A stretch of DNA of 64,000 nucleotides from Jackrogersella multiformis (GCA_902806575.1 CADCXD010000018.1:1364001-1428000), one strand, 5' to 3'. Positions 11,729 through 24,167 are shown, numbered from the stretch's first letter. Numbers and translations: made by a program. The notes: generated from the sequence alone by a model not told the origin.

Positions 11729-13170
11729 TCATCTCCCCACCTTCTCATCCTCGACCTCGCGCCTCAGCTTCTCGAGCGCCTGCATGCGGCCGGCGAGGTG
11801 CGTCTCCAGGCCGTCGACCTGCTCCTTGACGGTGGCCAGGTCGTCGGCGACGGCGCGCAGGCCGCCGCCGGCCTTCGCCTTGCCGGTGCCCTCCTCGAGC
11901 TCGCGCAGCTCCCTCCTCTTGTAGTCCAGCAGCTGCTCCAGCTCGCGCTTGACCAGCGCGGGCTTGCTGTCCCTCTTGCCGCCGCCTTGGCGCTTCGTCG
12001 CGTCGGCCTCCACCTTGGCCATGCGGTCTTCGAGCTCCGCGAGCTGCTTCTTGAGCCGCACCTCCTCCCACTGCTCGTCGCTCTGGGCGCCGCTGAAGTC
12101 GGTGCCGGCGGCCTTGAAGCCGCTGCGGCCGAGGCGCGTGAGGTACTGGTCGCCGAACTTGGCCTTGCGGCCGGTGGACGTGCTTTCGTCGGCCTTGGCG
12201 GCCCAGCGCGAGGCGGCGGGGTTGTTGCGGGCGCTGTCGACCTGGTAGTCGATCTGGTTGCGCTCGAAGGAGGACCGGAGCGAGGCCGGCACCGTGCGCG
12301 GGATCCGGAACCCCTCGTGCCGGTTGTTGAGGATGTGGAGGAAGGCGAGGCAGGCGTCCTTGTTGATCGAGCTCGAGGCCGACGGGTTGATGAGGTTCCA
12401 CGCCGACCGCACGTCGGTGTCGGGCACGTCGAGGGATTCGTACAGGTCTTCTAGGGAGTTGACTGTTGGGTTGCCCCTTTTGTTAGTGCTTTCGTTTTTA
12501 TACAAGCGCACTCATATACGCAGACATGGATCCTGCATAGGATGAATAAAGTCTAGAATAGAGAGTAAAAGTCGAGAAGGAAAAGTAAAGGGGAAGGACT
12601 GACAAGCTATCTCCCCCCGCATGTCCCTATTCTCCTGGTATATGGACTCGTACTTGGACTTGTCCTGCGGGGTCATGTACCAGTCGAAGCCGTCCTTGAG
12701 CCCCGGCGTATCCGAGTCGTCGTCGACCTGCTCGAACTGGACCTGCTTGCCGGTGAGAGCGCGGTTGGCTTGGACGAGGTGGGCTTTGGATTCGGGGATG
12801 AGCCAGTCCGGCAACGTCGCGGGGACATCGTTGTATTCCTATTATTTCGCAGCTACGTTAACAGAAATCCCTCCCAACATGTGATCTGAAGAAGGAGGGT
12901 AACAGGGAACAAGGGAGGGGGAGGTAAACCCACCCCATTCACGATATCGAAGATGATGCGCATAGCCACACAGAACTCCTCGAAGTCGAGGTTTCCGTCA
13001 TTGTCGACATCGGCGACGTCCCACACGCGCTCGAGCTGGTCGTCCCTCAGACCGCTGTTCTTCAGCAGCGGCGCGGCCTGCTCGCCGGTCAGGAACTTGC
13101 CGCCATTGGTCCGGGTGGTGAATATATTCCAGTAGGTATCGATCTCCTGAGCCTCGATGCGAGGTGCCAT
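11729..13170 (-). CDS. END3: Actin cytoskeleton-regulatory complex protein END3
   Basis: Three exons, complement(11729..12462, 12604..12838, 12934..13170), give 401 residues, the normal END3 length. END3 acts with PAN1 and SLA1 at cortical actin patches in the internalisation step of endocytosis. Residues 1-79 form the first EH domain, containing the calcium-binding EF loop DVDNDGNLDFEEF. A second, degenerate EH-like region includes LYESLDVPDTDVRSAWNL and the block INKDACLAFLHILNNRHEG. The last 110 residues are a charged coiled coil with the two short repeats characteristic of END3. Introns are 95 and 141 nt; donors are GTGGGT and GTCAGT. The third exon is GC-rich. The identity is firm because almost every block matches the family. 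Confidence 0.95.
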
Positions 13171-13747
13171 TGTGAGGACAATGGCACTAGGACTTCGGGG
13201 GGGAGGAAAAGGAGGATTTAACTCGTTATTGCGCGGAATGTGCCCTCTCTTCCTCTATCTCTTGGTTATAACAATGGTAGGCCGATTCCAATATAGTGTC
13301 GACTATTTCGCCGGCTTCGATTAAAGTCGTCTATGTTGAGGTATGAATGTATGAATATGTATAAGTCTAGGTACCTTATGTACCTACGTAGCTAGTAGAT
13401 AAACTGTAAGATACCTCCTACCTAAGGTATTCGCATTGAACCTTGCCAACCGGGTCCTACGTAAATTGACGTACCTACGTACATAGAACATGCAACTAAC
13501 CAGGATTACCTATGTGCCAAGTGTGGACCCGAGCCACGCTGCTTTGGCTCCTAATTGAACACAAGCATAAACCTGTGAACTTGCATAACTTCTTTATCCA
13601 CATCTACAATCCTACGGCTTCTCTCACAGTGATTGATATATGACTCCATGGCAGCAAATAGACGGTTAGTCCTACTAATAGTAGTAGTGTCAGAGGAAGA
13701 AGACTAGATATGTATACGTCATTCCTTCTAGCCTCAGCCAGCTCCCT
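13171..13747. other. Intergenic, END3 5' side
   Basis: This is the putative END3 promoter and the 3' flank of the next gene. Scattered GTACCTA and ACGTACCTACGT fragments lie around 13370-13490. No gene is seen. Confidence 0.5.
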
Positions 13748-14391
13748 TCAATTTCTTTGCATCCTCTCAGCCACCTCGCCGTTCACCCTCATACGGTCCT
13801 GGGTGCCCTTCCTCTTCTGGCAGCATCTCGGCACGGCGAGCACCTTCTTCCCCGAGTATTCGGACGCATCTACCGCAAACAGCAGGTTCTGGTTAGCGTA
13901 CGCCTCGCCGCCGGCAAAGGGCCCATCGTCAATCTCCAGCTCGATGATGTTGATCTGCAACACCTCCGGATCGGGGTCGTCCGGGGGGGCCAGGTGGTCG
14001 AACGTGACGCCGTAGTAGTCGAAGTGTCTTACGTGTGTTAATCGTTAGGAGTAAAAACGAGTATCCCAACTATTGGATGCGCTCACGTGTAAGGTATCAC
14101 GTCCGTCACCCAACCCAAGTATTCATCCTGCACTACCAAGTCATTGGCGAGCTCTGAACGAGCACTCCGTCCGTATATCTTCTGATATGCCAGCTTTGCG
14201 AGTTCAGGGCCGGTCGGCTGTGGAAACACCGGCAACATGATATCCATATGCCACGATATCTCGGGAAGGAGTTTTTCTATGGCAACTACGGGGCCCTCGA
14301 TCTGGATGCGTAGAGGCTTATCCAGTGGCGGGGGGTGGTGAGGGTGAGCGGGGTTGCCGATGCAAGGCGGGATGTGAAGTTCGAAAGCCAT
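13748..14391 (-). CDS. Uncharacterised two-exon protein
   Basis: Two exons, complement(13748..14027, 14087..14391), give 194 residues; a 59-nt intron with GTGAGC and AAG borders joins in phase. I do not recognise a family. The N terminus is proline and histidine rich (HPHHPPPLDKPL). The middle holds the segment ISWHMDIMLPVFPQPTGPEL, and the C-terminal half has alternating hydrophobic and acidic residues (VLQINIIELEIDDGPFAGG) followed by a basic tail. There is no signal peptide or membrane segment. The even mix of charged and hydrophobic residues, clean splice phase and lack of stops support a real cytosolic protein. It lies between END3 and PTA1 on the same strand, with more than 500 nt on each side. 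Confidence 0.65.
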
Positions 14392-14935
14392 TAAGACTTA
14401 GGAATTTTGAGTAGGTACCTATCTATGGTTGGTGAACTTTTCGTTGAAGCTTCAAGTTGGGCCTACTATGTAAAGAGCTGGGATCGTGCGTTAGCTGTGG
14501 CTTAGCTACACAGTATGCACGGATGCTAATATAGAGCTACATCTACAACCAACAGAGGTACCTACCTCTACGTAGCGTAATTTGTGAGGATTATCGTTAA
14601 AAAAGGGAAGACTGTATTCACACAATAACAACTTATGAACTTCAAGGATGCCAATGTTATTATTCATTTACGGCCTCAGAGGGGCTGTATCAACGCAGCC
14701 CCTACGCACTGTACATATAGCCCTAGAGCCTAGCAAGACCGTTGCAGACTTTGTTTGACCTCCTAAACCTATTTTCGGTTTCCTGAACGCCCTGCCGATC
14801 AGTCCATCGACCTATGCCGTAGCGCCGGTAAGTACTTGTAATCATCGCCGTCCTGTCAGTTACAAGTCAAGAAACACATCCCTCCTCTCAGAGACCAGCT
14901 TGCAAAGGTCTAAACTAATCGTAGTTAAATGGGTA
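14392..14935. other. Intergenic between unknown gene and PTA1
   Basis: AT-rich stretch holding the promoter of the uncharacterised gene and the 3' UTR of PTA1. Two GTACCTA-type motifs lie near 14415 and 14560. No gene is seen. Confidence 0.5.
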
Positions 14936-17499
14936 TCACGTAACAACCGCGGCCGCATTAGCTCCAACAGGTCCTTCGCCCCCATTAACAGCTTGCTGAG
15001 CTGCTTCCAAGAAGTCAGGCCTCCATCTCTGTAGATACTTGGCCGCCATGGGTCTCGTGTCCTCATAATCTGTCCAGATATCCTGGATCACATCTAACGC
15101 GAGATCTCTCACCGGCGGGCGCAGCATCACCAGATAGTAAAGCGACGTGAGCGCGAGGCTTACCAAGCTGGGGTCTCGGCATAGGATCTTGATTCGTGAA
15201 AAAATGGCCTGGTTGAGTTCTGGTAACTCACTAAGAAATCTTGTCAGAACTTTGTCTTGCCCGTGGAGGTAAGGGACAAATCCGTCTAAAAGACGAAGTG
15301 CCCATTTCTCATAGTGGACAGGAACATCGCGGGGAACAGGCAAGGATGATGCAGAGCGTTGCTGTACTTTGTCGTTGTACCACTCCTCGCTCAACCAGGA
15401 GACGGCTACATCGATCCTCTTGCGAAAATCTTCAAGGACGTAGTTGAAGAGCATTTCTCGGACAGTATCGCTGAGCTGCGGTGGCGGAAGGCCCCCCTTG
15501 GTATCCTCGTCCTCCTCCGACACGTCAAGTCCCGCATTTGCTCGGGTTGCTAGGCGAGTAATCACGGTGATCCACGAGTCTCGGTCGTATGAGCTAGCCG
15601 CAAGTCTGTTGATTCCCGCCTTAGGCTTCTTGTTGGCAGGGTCTTCGAGACTTCTCATGGTACTGAACACCCTTGCGATCGACCCTTGTCCTACCTTCGC
15701 GGCCTGCTCAGGACTTAGCTTTGGTGGTGGCGGTAGTCGGAATGTGGGTAACGAAAGCCCGCCTAACGCCGGCTTCTCCAATTCGCGTGGCTCGTCCGAA
15801 GGTGAAGAATCGAGCTTGTTCAAAATCTGCTCTGTGTCTTCTGCCGCATAGTAATCTGGCTCGTAGTCATCCTCGTCCTCTTCAACGTCGAGTGGTGCTG
15901 TCTCGGGGTTGATTGGCTTCGGCTGGGCCTCGTGGAGCGCCGTCAAGCGATCTCGTACACCCTATTGATCTGTGAGATTAAATCAGACAGGGACGAATGG
16001 GGATCTGTCATACCTGGATGGCTCGATCCAATAGCTGCGGATCCATACGAGCGATGGTTGCGACACTAATTTTAGCGGCGAGGGGCGCAGGAACATTATC
16101 ACCGACGTTAAAGTGCTTCAGTCCCTCGTTATTAGTAAATGTGAAGACGTCTGCGAGGGTGTGAGGGCCAGGCTTCAACGGGGTGATCTCAGGCTGAGGA
16201 TGGGACGGCATGGTTCCTGTTCGTTGGCGCTTGGCGTCTAGCCCATCGGCTTGCTCTGGAAGTGCCCTCTTACGACTTCCCTCATCAAATATCTCGGCTC
16301 GAGCGCGCATAAGTCGGTCGACGTATTGTTGTATACGTCCGGTCAGTGGGTTTTGTGCGTTCCTATAGTAGTATTAGCGAGGTGAAGAAACACAAATGAT
16401 AGAAAAGCCCAACCTTCTGGATAAATGTATGAGTAACATTCGCGTTGTTTTCTCCATCGATTTCACAATGACTTTGTTCCTGGGGGTCAAAGGCGAATTC
16501 GCGAGCTTCAACGGGTTGAAGTTTAGAACCGTGTTGAGGATCCTATTCGATGTAGCCGGTCTGTTTCGCACAAGGATAGACAATGTATTCAGCGTAGCGT
16601 CGATAACCAAGCCATCGCTATGGAGTCATGTTAGTTGGTAATGTCCATATAGTATATGACGGTATCATCTTACCTGCTGTTTTCTTGCAGAACCCCAAGC
16701 ATTCTGTCCAAAAGTCCCGATGCCTCAGCTTCGAGTTTCGGAGGATCGAGAACACTGTGGTTCGGAGGGATCATGACGAGAGATATATCCAGAAGATCAC
16801 CGCGCTGCAGACAAGATCAGTACCGTTCAAAGCATCTGGGTGTCAAGAAATCCTCACTCTTGGTTCCGGGTTTATACTCTGCGTCTGTGCAAGTACGACC
16901 CGCTGAGCGAACTTGATACAGCTAATGCGAATAGTCAATGGAGCAGTATCCCATATTCGCAATATTCGGGTCTTGATCGCAGTCATCCGCTCCCACGTAG
17001 GTGTATCGTACGAGTTGTTGATGCTAATACAATTTCAAAGGTCAGCGATATGATACGGTTTCCAGATCACTTGTCGAGGGACACATGAAATCTAGAGGGA
17101 ATGCGCGTGGGCGCACCAAAGTCTACAAGGAGTCTACAATGGCAAACTGGACAAAACCTACATCCATCGGATCACTAGTGGGTATATACTAGCTGCCACT
17201 TGGATAACACCTCTCAATACCGCGACGTCCTGGTTGACGTCCTCCACCAATATCTTGAGTGTCTCCAGTACCAACAGTGACAGCGTCTCTTTCTGGCCGG
17301 GTGCGATTGCAGGAGTCGCGAATGCTTCAGCGAGAAATTCGGCACCCCATCGTCGTAGTTCCACAAGTGCAGATGGCCCTATGATCGGCAATGTAGCTTG
17401 TATGACTTGGGTGTAGTAGCCCGCATTGCCCAGAACGAGCTTGCGTGCACCTTCGAGTTGGCGAATCTGGTCTTCAACGGACAACTGGGCGGTTGCCAT
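14936..17499 (-). CDS. PTA1: Symplekin/Pta1, cleavage and polyadenylation scaffold
   Basis: Six exons, complement(14936..15961, 16014..16362, 16414..16617, 16674..16804, 16858..17023, 17162..17499), give 737 residues with every junction in phase. Pta1/symplekin is the scaffold of the mRNA 3'-end cleavage and polyadenylation factor in the nucleus. The N-terminal half is the helical symplekin/Pta1 domain. Recognisable blocks are VEDQIRQLEGARKLVLGN, the CIKFAQRVVLAQT helix, MIPPNHSVLDPPKLEAEASG, NPLKLANSPLTPRNKVIVKS and MEKTTRMLLIHL. A basic nuclear-type segment (SRKRALPEQ...DAKRQR) follows. An acidic linker (EEDEDDYEPDY) sits near the start of the last exon, and the C-terminal part is again helical. 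Most introns are about 50-56 nt; intron 1 is 138 nt. The start codon gives MATAQLSVEDQ, as in other fungal members. Confidence 0.9.
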
Positions 17500-17630
17500 T
17501 GCGAACTAGTTGGGTAGACCCAGGCGGGTCCAAGGTGTGATCGAATCCAACAAAATAAAGAGATGGAGGTCGCGATAAAGCATTAATTGTAAATCTAGTA
17601 GCGCGACTGTAGATACACTAGATGTAAATG

Positions 17631-17697
17631 TGGGTGAGGTTACGGTTGAGGTTGAGGTTGTGGTTGTGGTTGTGAATGTGAGTGTGAGTGTGGTTGA
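17631..17697. repeat. G/T-rich hexamer-like repeat tract
   Basis: Successive GGTTGA, GGTTGT and GTGAGT units form an impure microsatellite about 135-200 nt upstream of the PTA1 start codon. Confidence 0.7.
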
Positions 17698-18104
17698 AAA
17701 ATCAGTATTGACCTAGGAGTTTGGTTGGTTGTCAAGTGCAAAAAAAAACGTCAACGATGTATCGTGCCGTACCGTGCCGTGTCGCGTCGTAAATTCGTGA
17801 ATTCGTGTTCGACCCGGTGTTCTGCCCGGTGATGTCAATTAGTTAGGAGATCGCCGGGTAGATATCATGCATCGTTTCCCATAGTATGCTAGCATTGGTG
17901 ATTGAGGATGACCTTGCTTGAAGCTGAAGAATATTGTTGACTTGGTCGACAGTGTCTAGCAGGTAGTGACGCGGTGTGACTTTTAGGAAGAATGTGATGC
18001 GTCTTTGAAAAAAGTTGAGGACGCAAAGAACTATTAATTGAATGATAATTGCCTACAAGGTAGGTGGTCGCGACTGAAGTCTTCACCTAACATGGAAGGC
18101 AAAG

Positions 18105-18128
18105 AACCTTGGAACCTTGGAACCTTGG
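18105..18128. repeat. Three tandem copies of AACCTTGG
   Basis: Perfect 8-bp units at 18105-18112, 18113-18120 and 18121-18128. The same octamer or its complement recurs singly elsewhere in the window. Confidence 0.8.
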
Positions 18129-18484
18129 AAAGCTTGCTTGGTTCAGGTCCTATGCACCTCCCCCGGAAGAGACAGAGCTCTGGTTTGGGTCGCACAGGGG
18201 TCTCTAACAGTTGATTACCCGATGATTAGCCCGGTTGTCAATCACATATGCATGCGGACTAGTACTAATCTAGGACTAGCGTCCCGCAGTTGAAGGAAGC
18301 AATGGCCGCAACATCGTCAGATCTACGAAAGAAGGTACAAAATTACCTACACTAGTGTACCCAGGTAAGTAAGGTTGTAGGCTTGGCATTATCACTCTCA
18401 ACTTCACAACCTTCACCAATTTTCTAAATCCTATCGCATATCACATATCATAAGAAATCCGCCCTCCTGGGCAAAGAATACAAG

Positions 18485-18821
18485 ATGGCATCTGGGTATG
18501 TACCCCATAGTATTTTACTATATATGCCGTCATTATATCTAACCATTCTACAGATTCGGAAGCTCTTCATACTACGATAGACGATTCAGACAATCTCCCG
18601 CTCTCATCCGAGCAAGGCGGCCTTACCTCTTCAAGAATGCCACCGTCGGTACTGCCATCGCCGCATTCGCCGTTGGTGTTTGTAAGTAGCTATTCGAAAG
18701 ACGACCAAGCCGTTTGCTCATTTAGATATCCACAGATATATACACAATCAACGCTATCGGACAGGATGAATTCGAAGATGTGAAGGTCCCGAACGCACCG
18801 AGCCAACCCGAGAAGGAATAG
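18485..18821 (+). CDS. COA3: Cytochrome c oxidase assembly factor 3, mitochondrial
   Basis: Three small exons, 18485..18495, 18554..18681 and 18736..18821, give only 74 residues. COA3 is an inner-membrane protein of mitochondria that stabilises newly made Cox1 and, in yeast, feeds back on COX1 translation through Mss51. The block QSPALIRARRPYLFKNATVG is the basic matrix-side segment of the family. A single transmembrane helix follows (TAIAAFAVGVYIYTINAIG), then the conserved tail QDEFEDVKVPNAP. The first exon encodes just MASG and two bases of the next codon. Introns are 58 and 54 nt with GTATGT and GTAAGT donors and CAG acceptors; all phases agree. The gene is divergent from PTA1. Confidence 0.88.
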
Positions 18822-19377
18822 GATATGCATCTGTGGGATGGTACACTATTTCATAGTAGAGGGGTTACGGAGGGGACAAGATACAATGACGTGGGTAGAG
18901 TTGTAGAATTTACGACCGGCCTAGCACGGTAAAAAATGGCTATGAAATCGAAACAGTATCTTCCATTTGGTCGGAAAGGAGTATAAGCTGGATGGTATCT
19001 TGGCCTACATATAAGGCCTTTGAAGGAAAGACAAACCTCCCAAAACGCCACATATGTATGTCTATAGAGACAACCTTGGAACCCCAAAAAATATCAGAGA
19101 CCTCCCCATTCTCTACGTCAGGTGCTTTTAAAGACGCCAGCTATTGACAAGAACACAGCAACACTCGGTGACATCTTGACCCTAGCTAGAATCCTCTGTC
19201 GCAAGCCATGACGCCAAATGCAAAACATATGCACAGGGTATAACGTCCTTATTTCCTATCCCGCACAATTATTCAACCCACTAGATAGCACAGCAAGACT
19301 GTCTCTTTACCAGTTAACCCCACAAGTCGCGCCTTATTCAGCTCCCTCGTGAAAATGACTCCGATCGCCGAGACATA
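18822..19377. other. Convergent gap COA3 / DEP1-like
   Basis: Facing 3' UTRs. I see no coding signal or repeat of note. Confidence 0.5.
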
Positions 19378-21514
19378 TCATATGCTACCGACTAGCTGAC
19401 TGTTCTCATCTCTCGCTGCTGCCGCCGCCTCCGCTGCTGCCTTCATGCTGCGCGCTTTAGTTTGTTCCAACAAACTGGCAGCTCGCGTAACCTCGGGCGA
19501 AGTAGAAGGCTGTCTTGGTATGCTCTTCTGGGATTTCGGGGGGCCGTTGGATGTCTGTGTTGTTGATCCATTGGTAAGGGGGTGTGGTTGATGAGAGTTT
19601 CGCTTAGGACCTGATGGTGCGCCTGACGTAGCACCTTGTGTATGAGCTTCATGCTGGACTGAGTTCTGTCGCTGGAGAAGGTGGGCATTTGATGGGTGGT
19701 TAGGGTTTGCCCACGGTGTTTGTTCGATAAACTGCTCTCCTGCAGGACCAAGACTTTGACCGAACGGCAGTCCTCCATAATCCACATAACTAGGCCTATG
19801 TGCATGGTGCCGAGGCGCTGATTGTCGATTCCTCTAGTTACGTAGTTAGTAACACTGAACCTAGGCAGTGGTGATCCTTTGTCGAGATAGCTGTCGAAAA
19901 TAGCTTACGTTCATAGCTTCGAAGTCATCCTCCAATTCTTGCATAGTTGCCCCCTTCATGTCTGGCGCGGCGGGCATCCCTTCGTGTTTAGCCACGCCGG
20001 ATAATATAGAAACCTCTTTGTTGTAGGCCAGCGCATTTCTAATACGCTGTGTCTGTTCTGAAGGGAATCGGAGGCCGAATTCGGGGATGTTGTTGGCCTG
20101 CTTGCGGCGCTCGTGCTGAATGTCGTACCACTGCTGGCCGAGCTCTGCTAGGATCGTTTCTCTCGCCTCCCTAACCGACTGGAAAAATTGTGAGTGAATC
20201 TGTGCGCGCCTAGCGACAGCCCACCTCTCCAGTGCTTCTACGTTGAGCTCGAATTCTCGGTTTGCTACGCGGATTCTCTCGTCTCTTCGGGCGTCTACAC
20301 ATTGCATCAAAGCAAGGTACTCAGGGTGGGTTGGGGTCTCGGATCTCAACATCGCTTCTTCCTGGTTCAGCTGGTCGAGTCGCTCTTCATATAACCTGAA
20401 GCAAAGTTAGCCAATTATTATAAGTTTTGTTGGGATTTGCGGTGAACTACCTGTCTCTGAAGGTTGCGAATCGTTTCTCGATTGTCGTTAACTGATCAAA
20501 TGCGATCTTCTTCCTCTCGACTGGCGAATCTCGGTTAATGCCAGTCTCTAGGTATGGTCGATATAGTAACGTACGTTCTTCTTCATTCTTGTGAGCTGCT
20601 TCTGCCTCTTCATCTACGTCGGCCTCCACTTGCTCATCCTCGCCAGCATGAGTACCATCTTCGGTTACAGTAGCACCCGCAGCTTCTTCTAGGGGTTCAT
20701 CAGTCTCGATAGGTTGTTCTGCAGCTTTGAGCTTCTTTAAACCGCTACGCGTCTGCTTCTTAGGTATAACTTCTTGATCGGAATGAATTCCTTGCGCATG
20801 GTCATCACCGTCATCTTCGCCGGCTACGGTATTGATAGCTTCATCGGCCGAATGCTCGCGGCTGTTCGTATTTAATGAAGGGTCTTCCTCATCTACCATC
20901 GGGGTGTCACCATCCATGTCCTGTCGGTTGGGCACGGGGACCGAGCCGGTGCGATTTTTGGATAGCTGTGGAGGTTCCGAGTTTTCGACAGGCATGGACG
21001 ATCGCTTTCGCTTTCTACTCTCAGCCTTCTGGCTTGCAGCTTCTGCTAGGATGTCTAAGATCGGTGGTTGGCGCTTTTTCGGAGTCTTTGTCTCTTGCGC
21101 TGGCGGGCTAGACGCTATTGACACCTCTTCCTCAAAGAGGGGCCTGTCGTCATCATCTTTACTCTCACCTGTTCTTGTAATATGTCGTCGCAGTCTGCTA
21201 GGGCTACGTTCGTATCCTTGGCTATCGGGTTGTCGAGTTAAGACGATATCTTTATGACGGTTGGGATTTCGGGGCGTGTCGTAGAGGCGTTCAGTTTCAG
21301 CTTCCGTGTCGTTCGCGTCGGAAAGGTCGTCCGGTGAGCTAAGGTCCTCGTCGCGATTATTAGGAGTAGCATGGTTTATGCCATGCAAGTCTTCCGGGTC
21401 GGCATCTTTGTCTTCGACATCGCTCAGAGGGCTTGAACCATCATCGTCGGAGAGTGGCTCGATCGGTGGGGGTGGAATGGTAAGCAGCGCAGGCGCCGTG
21501 TCTCCAGTTGCCAT
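19378..21514 (-). CDS. DEP1: Sds3-family subunit of the Rpd3L deacetylase complex, Dep1-like
   Basis: Three exons, complement(19378..19833, 19909..20395, 20451..21514), give 668 residues; introns are 55 and 75 nt. The N-terminal 330 residues are acidic and disordered, rich in D, E, S and P, with basic patches such as KKRQPPILDILAEA and SRKRKRSS. The Sds3-like core follows: RKKIAFDQLTTIEKRFATFRDR, then LYEERLDQLNQEEAML, then a long helix with DERIRVANREFELNVEALERW and WYDIQHERRKQANNIPEF. The C-terminal tail is Q, N, S and P rich and ends in an alanine-rich helix. Sds3/Dep1 proteins scaffold the Sin3-Rpd3 large histone deacetylase complex. The size and acidic N terminus fit Dep1 better than Sds3, but I cannot separate the paralogues with certainty. 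The gene is divergent from NOP12. Confidence 0.82.
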
Positions 21515-22385
21515 TATTTTGTTGTAATATTTGCTACCCTCTCTTCTTTGAGAACATATATGTTGAATCTAATAGATATTGAAGGTAGAGAGTTAGCCGG
21601 GGGGGGGGAAGGGAGAAGATTTGGTAGTTGTCGTGGGAAGAAGTTGTCAGAGGATTTTCCGGAGCTCGAATAGTTGTTGTCGAGGGGAGTGAATAATATG
21701 ACGGTAGATCAGAATATCGAGTGAACACTAGGCCATTGCAATAAAGCTATGGCTAAAGTAATCAAACGAATATGGACTATAAAACGAGTGTCTGATGTGT
21801 TGGGTGCTAGGCTTGTATTGAGGAAGGGAAAAGGTGGTGGTGATCAAATGGGAGGAGGGTTCAGTTTAGTTTGGTCTGGTCTGGCTTGGTCTGGCTTGGT
21901 CTGGTTTGGTTTGGTTTGGTTTGCGCGCAGGCAAGAACGAACTGATTGTGACCGAATTTGGGTGCTCCCCCAGCTGCTGCAAGAACGATAACTGTGCTAA
22001 GGTTTCCCCCAATCACAATCTTCTTATACTAGGTTGTTCCCAGGTAGGTACGGCATTCTGTCAACCCCGAATCAAAGCGCTTATCGATAATACTTAGCGC
22101 GACATTGCCCAGGTGATGGGAAGCACCCGAGTGCCCTGGTGCCCTAAATTATCGGCATATATCTTAATCCGGTCCAAAATTGGAGTTAAAGGTTCCACTA
22201 AGTCTGCAAGTGCGTGAATCCACAATCCCAAATCCCAAAGGTCCACTTAAACTGCGTTACGATAAGATAAGAAACTTTTGAAGTATACTTTTTTTTCTTC
22301 CTATCATTTGTGTTAACAGACGCTGCATCGTAATAGCTTCACTGTTATTAACACTGAACACAATAACCCGATTTACACCACAAAG
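21515..22385. other. Divergent promoter region DEP1-like / NOP12
   Basis: Putative bidirectional promoter of about 870 nt. It contains a nine-G run at 21600-21608 and a TTTGGTCTGG repeat tract at 21863-21923. No gene is seen. Confidence 0.5.
21863..21923. repeat. TTTGG/TCTGG repeat tract
   Basis: Imperfect pentamer repeats (GTTTG, GTCTG, GCTTG) run for about 60 nt. This is the same kind of unit as the (CCAAA)n microsatellite near 11.35 kb, seen on the other strand. Confidence 0.7.
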
Positions 22386-24167
22386 ATGGCCAAATCGTAA
22401 GTAAATCGTGCATTTTCTCCAGTTCGCAAAGTATTAGATACTAACCAAACTTAGAAAGCCTAGCTTGGCAGCTTCAACAAAAGTCATCGATCCCACCCTC
22501 GATGCTCTATTCGCGAGTAGTGTAAGTCGAGCATCATTGATCATGAAGGTATTTGTGAACTCACTCTCAATAAGTCCGGTCCTGTACAAGCCCCTTCGAA
22601 ATCCAGATACTCGGAACTAGTTCCACCAAAAGAGAAGAAATCTTCGCAGAAACCGCAACATGTCGGATCAGATGAGGACGAGGAATTGGTAGATGGCGAC
22701 GATGAGTCCTTGAGCGAGCTAGAAGGAGACATCGAGGACCTCGAGGAAGAGGACCTTGTTTCGGAAAAAGAAGAAGAAGCAACATCTGAAAATTCAGAAC
22801 CTGAAGAAGTGTCAGCACCACTCCAGAAGAAGGATCGCAAAAGGAAGCGCAAAGACGAGCATGACGACTTGGAGGACAATTACATGCGCAAGATAGCCGA
22901 GGATACCGAAAAGGAGGCGCAATCCGAAAAACGTCGCAAAGGCGAAGCTGGCCAAGCGATAAACGACGTAACAACCGAAAAGGCAGGAGACTCCGATGAA
23001 GGCGGAACTCCATTAGTTCATGAATCACTTCTCGAGAAGACAGAGGGTCACGCAGATGTGGAACTTGACAAGGCGAATCGCACTCTATTTCTTGGCAACG
23101 TGTCGGTCGAGGCCGTCACCTCATCTAAAGCCAAGAAGACTTTGATGTCTCACCTCTCATCCCCGTTGTCAACGTTGGACTCGGCCGGCGGGCCGCACAA
23201 GGTAGAGTCGATACGTTTCCGTTCTACCGCATTTTCTACGGGGGCGATGCCAAAACGTGCTGCATTTATCACCAAGTCCGTTATGTCAGCAACGACGCAA
23301 TCCACCAACGCTTATGTTGTCTACTCGACACCGCAAGCCGCACGAACTGCGCTCAAAGCCTTGAATGGTTCTCTCATCCTTGACCGCCATATGCGGGTTG
23401 ATAGTGTGGCGCATCCGACCGCAGTGGATAACCGAAGATGTGTCTTCGTAGGCAATCTCGGTTTTGTAGACGACGAAACTGTTATTAACACCACTGCGGA
23501 GGGAGAAACTACGACCAAGAAGCGCACAAAGGTTCCATCAGATATCGAAGAAGGATTGTGGCGGACTTTCGGTGAGCACGCCGGCAAAGTGGAGAGTGTC
23601 CGTGTTCCCAGGGACCCGAAGACTCGGGTAGGCAAGGGCTTTGCATATGTGCAATTCTACGACGCCAATCACGTCGAATCGGCAATGCTACTAGATGGCA
23701 AGAAGTTCCCTCCGATGTTGCCACGGATCTTACGTGTATCCCGCGCTAAGGATCCACGGAAGACGGCCCTCGCTATGGAACGAACGGTGAAGGCAAGACT
23801 TGAAGGCTCTAACGGCCGTGACAAAAAGTCGATCAGCACGAAGTATACACCAAAGGTAACCCCTGAGCAGCAGTCTCAAGTAGGCAGAGCCGGTAAGCTC
23901 CTAGGCAGAGCTGCTGCGGCAAGGCAACGGCATGGGCTCAAGGGTGAAAGAAGGCAGCCTAGACAGAGACACGAGTCAGAAATCAACGGAGCTTTCAAGA
24001 CACCGGAGCAGATTGTATTTGAGGGTCGCAGAGCCAGCGCGAAGGACGGCAAGCCTAGAGACTTGAAGTTTGGTAAGGGCAAAGGGAAGAAAGGTGCAGC
24101 AGTCAAGGCAAAGACGAAGAGTCGAGGTGCCAAGAGAGCAGCCGAGTGGAGGAAGAAGAGTGATTAG
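22386..24167 (+). CDS. NOP12: Nucleolar RNA-binding protein Nop12
   Basis: Three exons, 22386..22396, 22455..22521 and 22575..24167, give 556 residues. Nop12 works in the nucleolus in maturation of the large ribosomal subunit pre-rRNA. The N-terminal third is acidic (SLSELEGDIEDLEEEDLV) with basic nuclear signals such as KKDRKRKRKDEHDD. Two RRM domains follow: the first begins near residue 195 with NRTLFLGNVSV, the second near 315 with RRCVFVGNLGFVDDE. The RNP1-like strand of the second is GKGFAYVQFYD. The last 120 residues are strongly basic and end in KSRGAKRAAEWRKKSD. The 11-nt first exon codes for MAK plus two bases. The pairing of acidic N terminus, two RRMs and basic tail matches Nop12. 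Confidence 0.9.

Larger units (their letters stand above)
17500..18484. other. Divergent intergenic region PTA1 / COA3
   Basis: This nearly 1-kb region holds a GTTGAG/GTTGTG repeat tract (17631-17697), CGTGCCGT-type repeats near 17762-17790 and three tandem copies of AACCTTGG (18105-18128). The small open frame at 17889-18086 has no support. Confidence 0.5.

Noticed and set aside
11585..12454. Long plus-strand frame rich in L, V, A, G and R opposite END3.
   Set aside because: Antisense shadow of the GC-rich END3 third exon; no family features.
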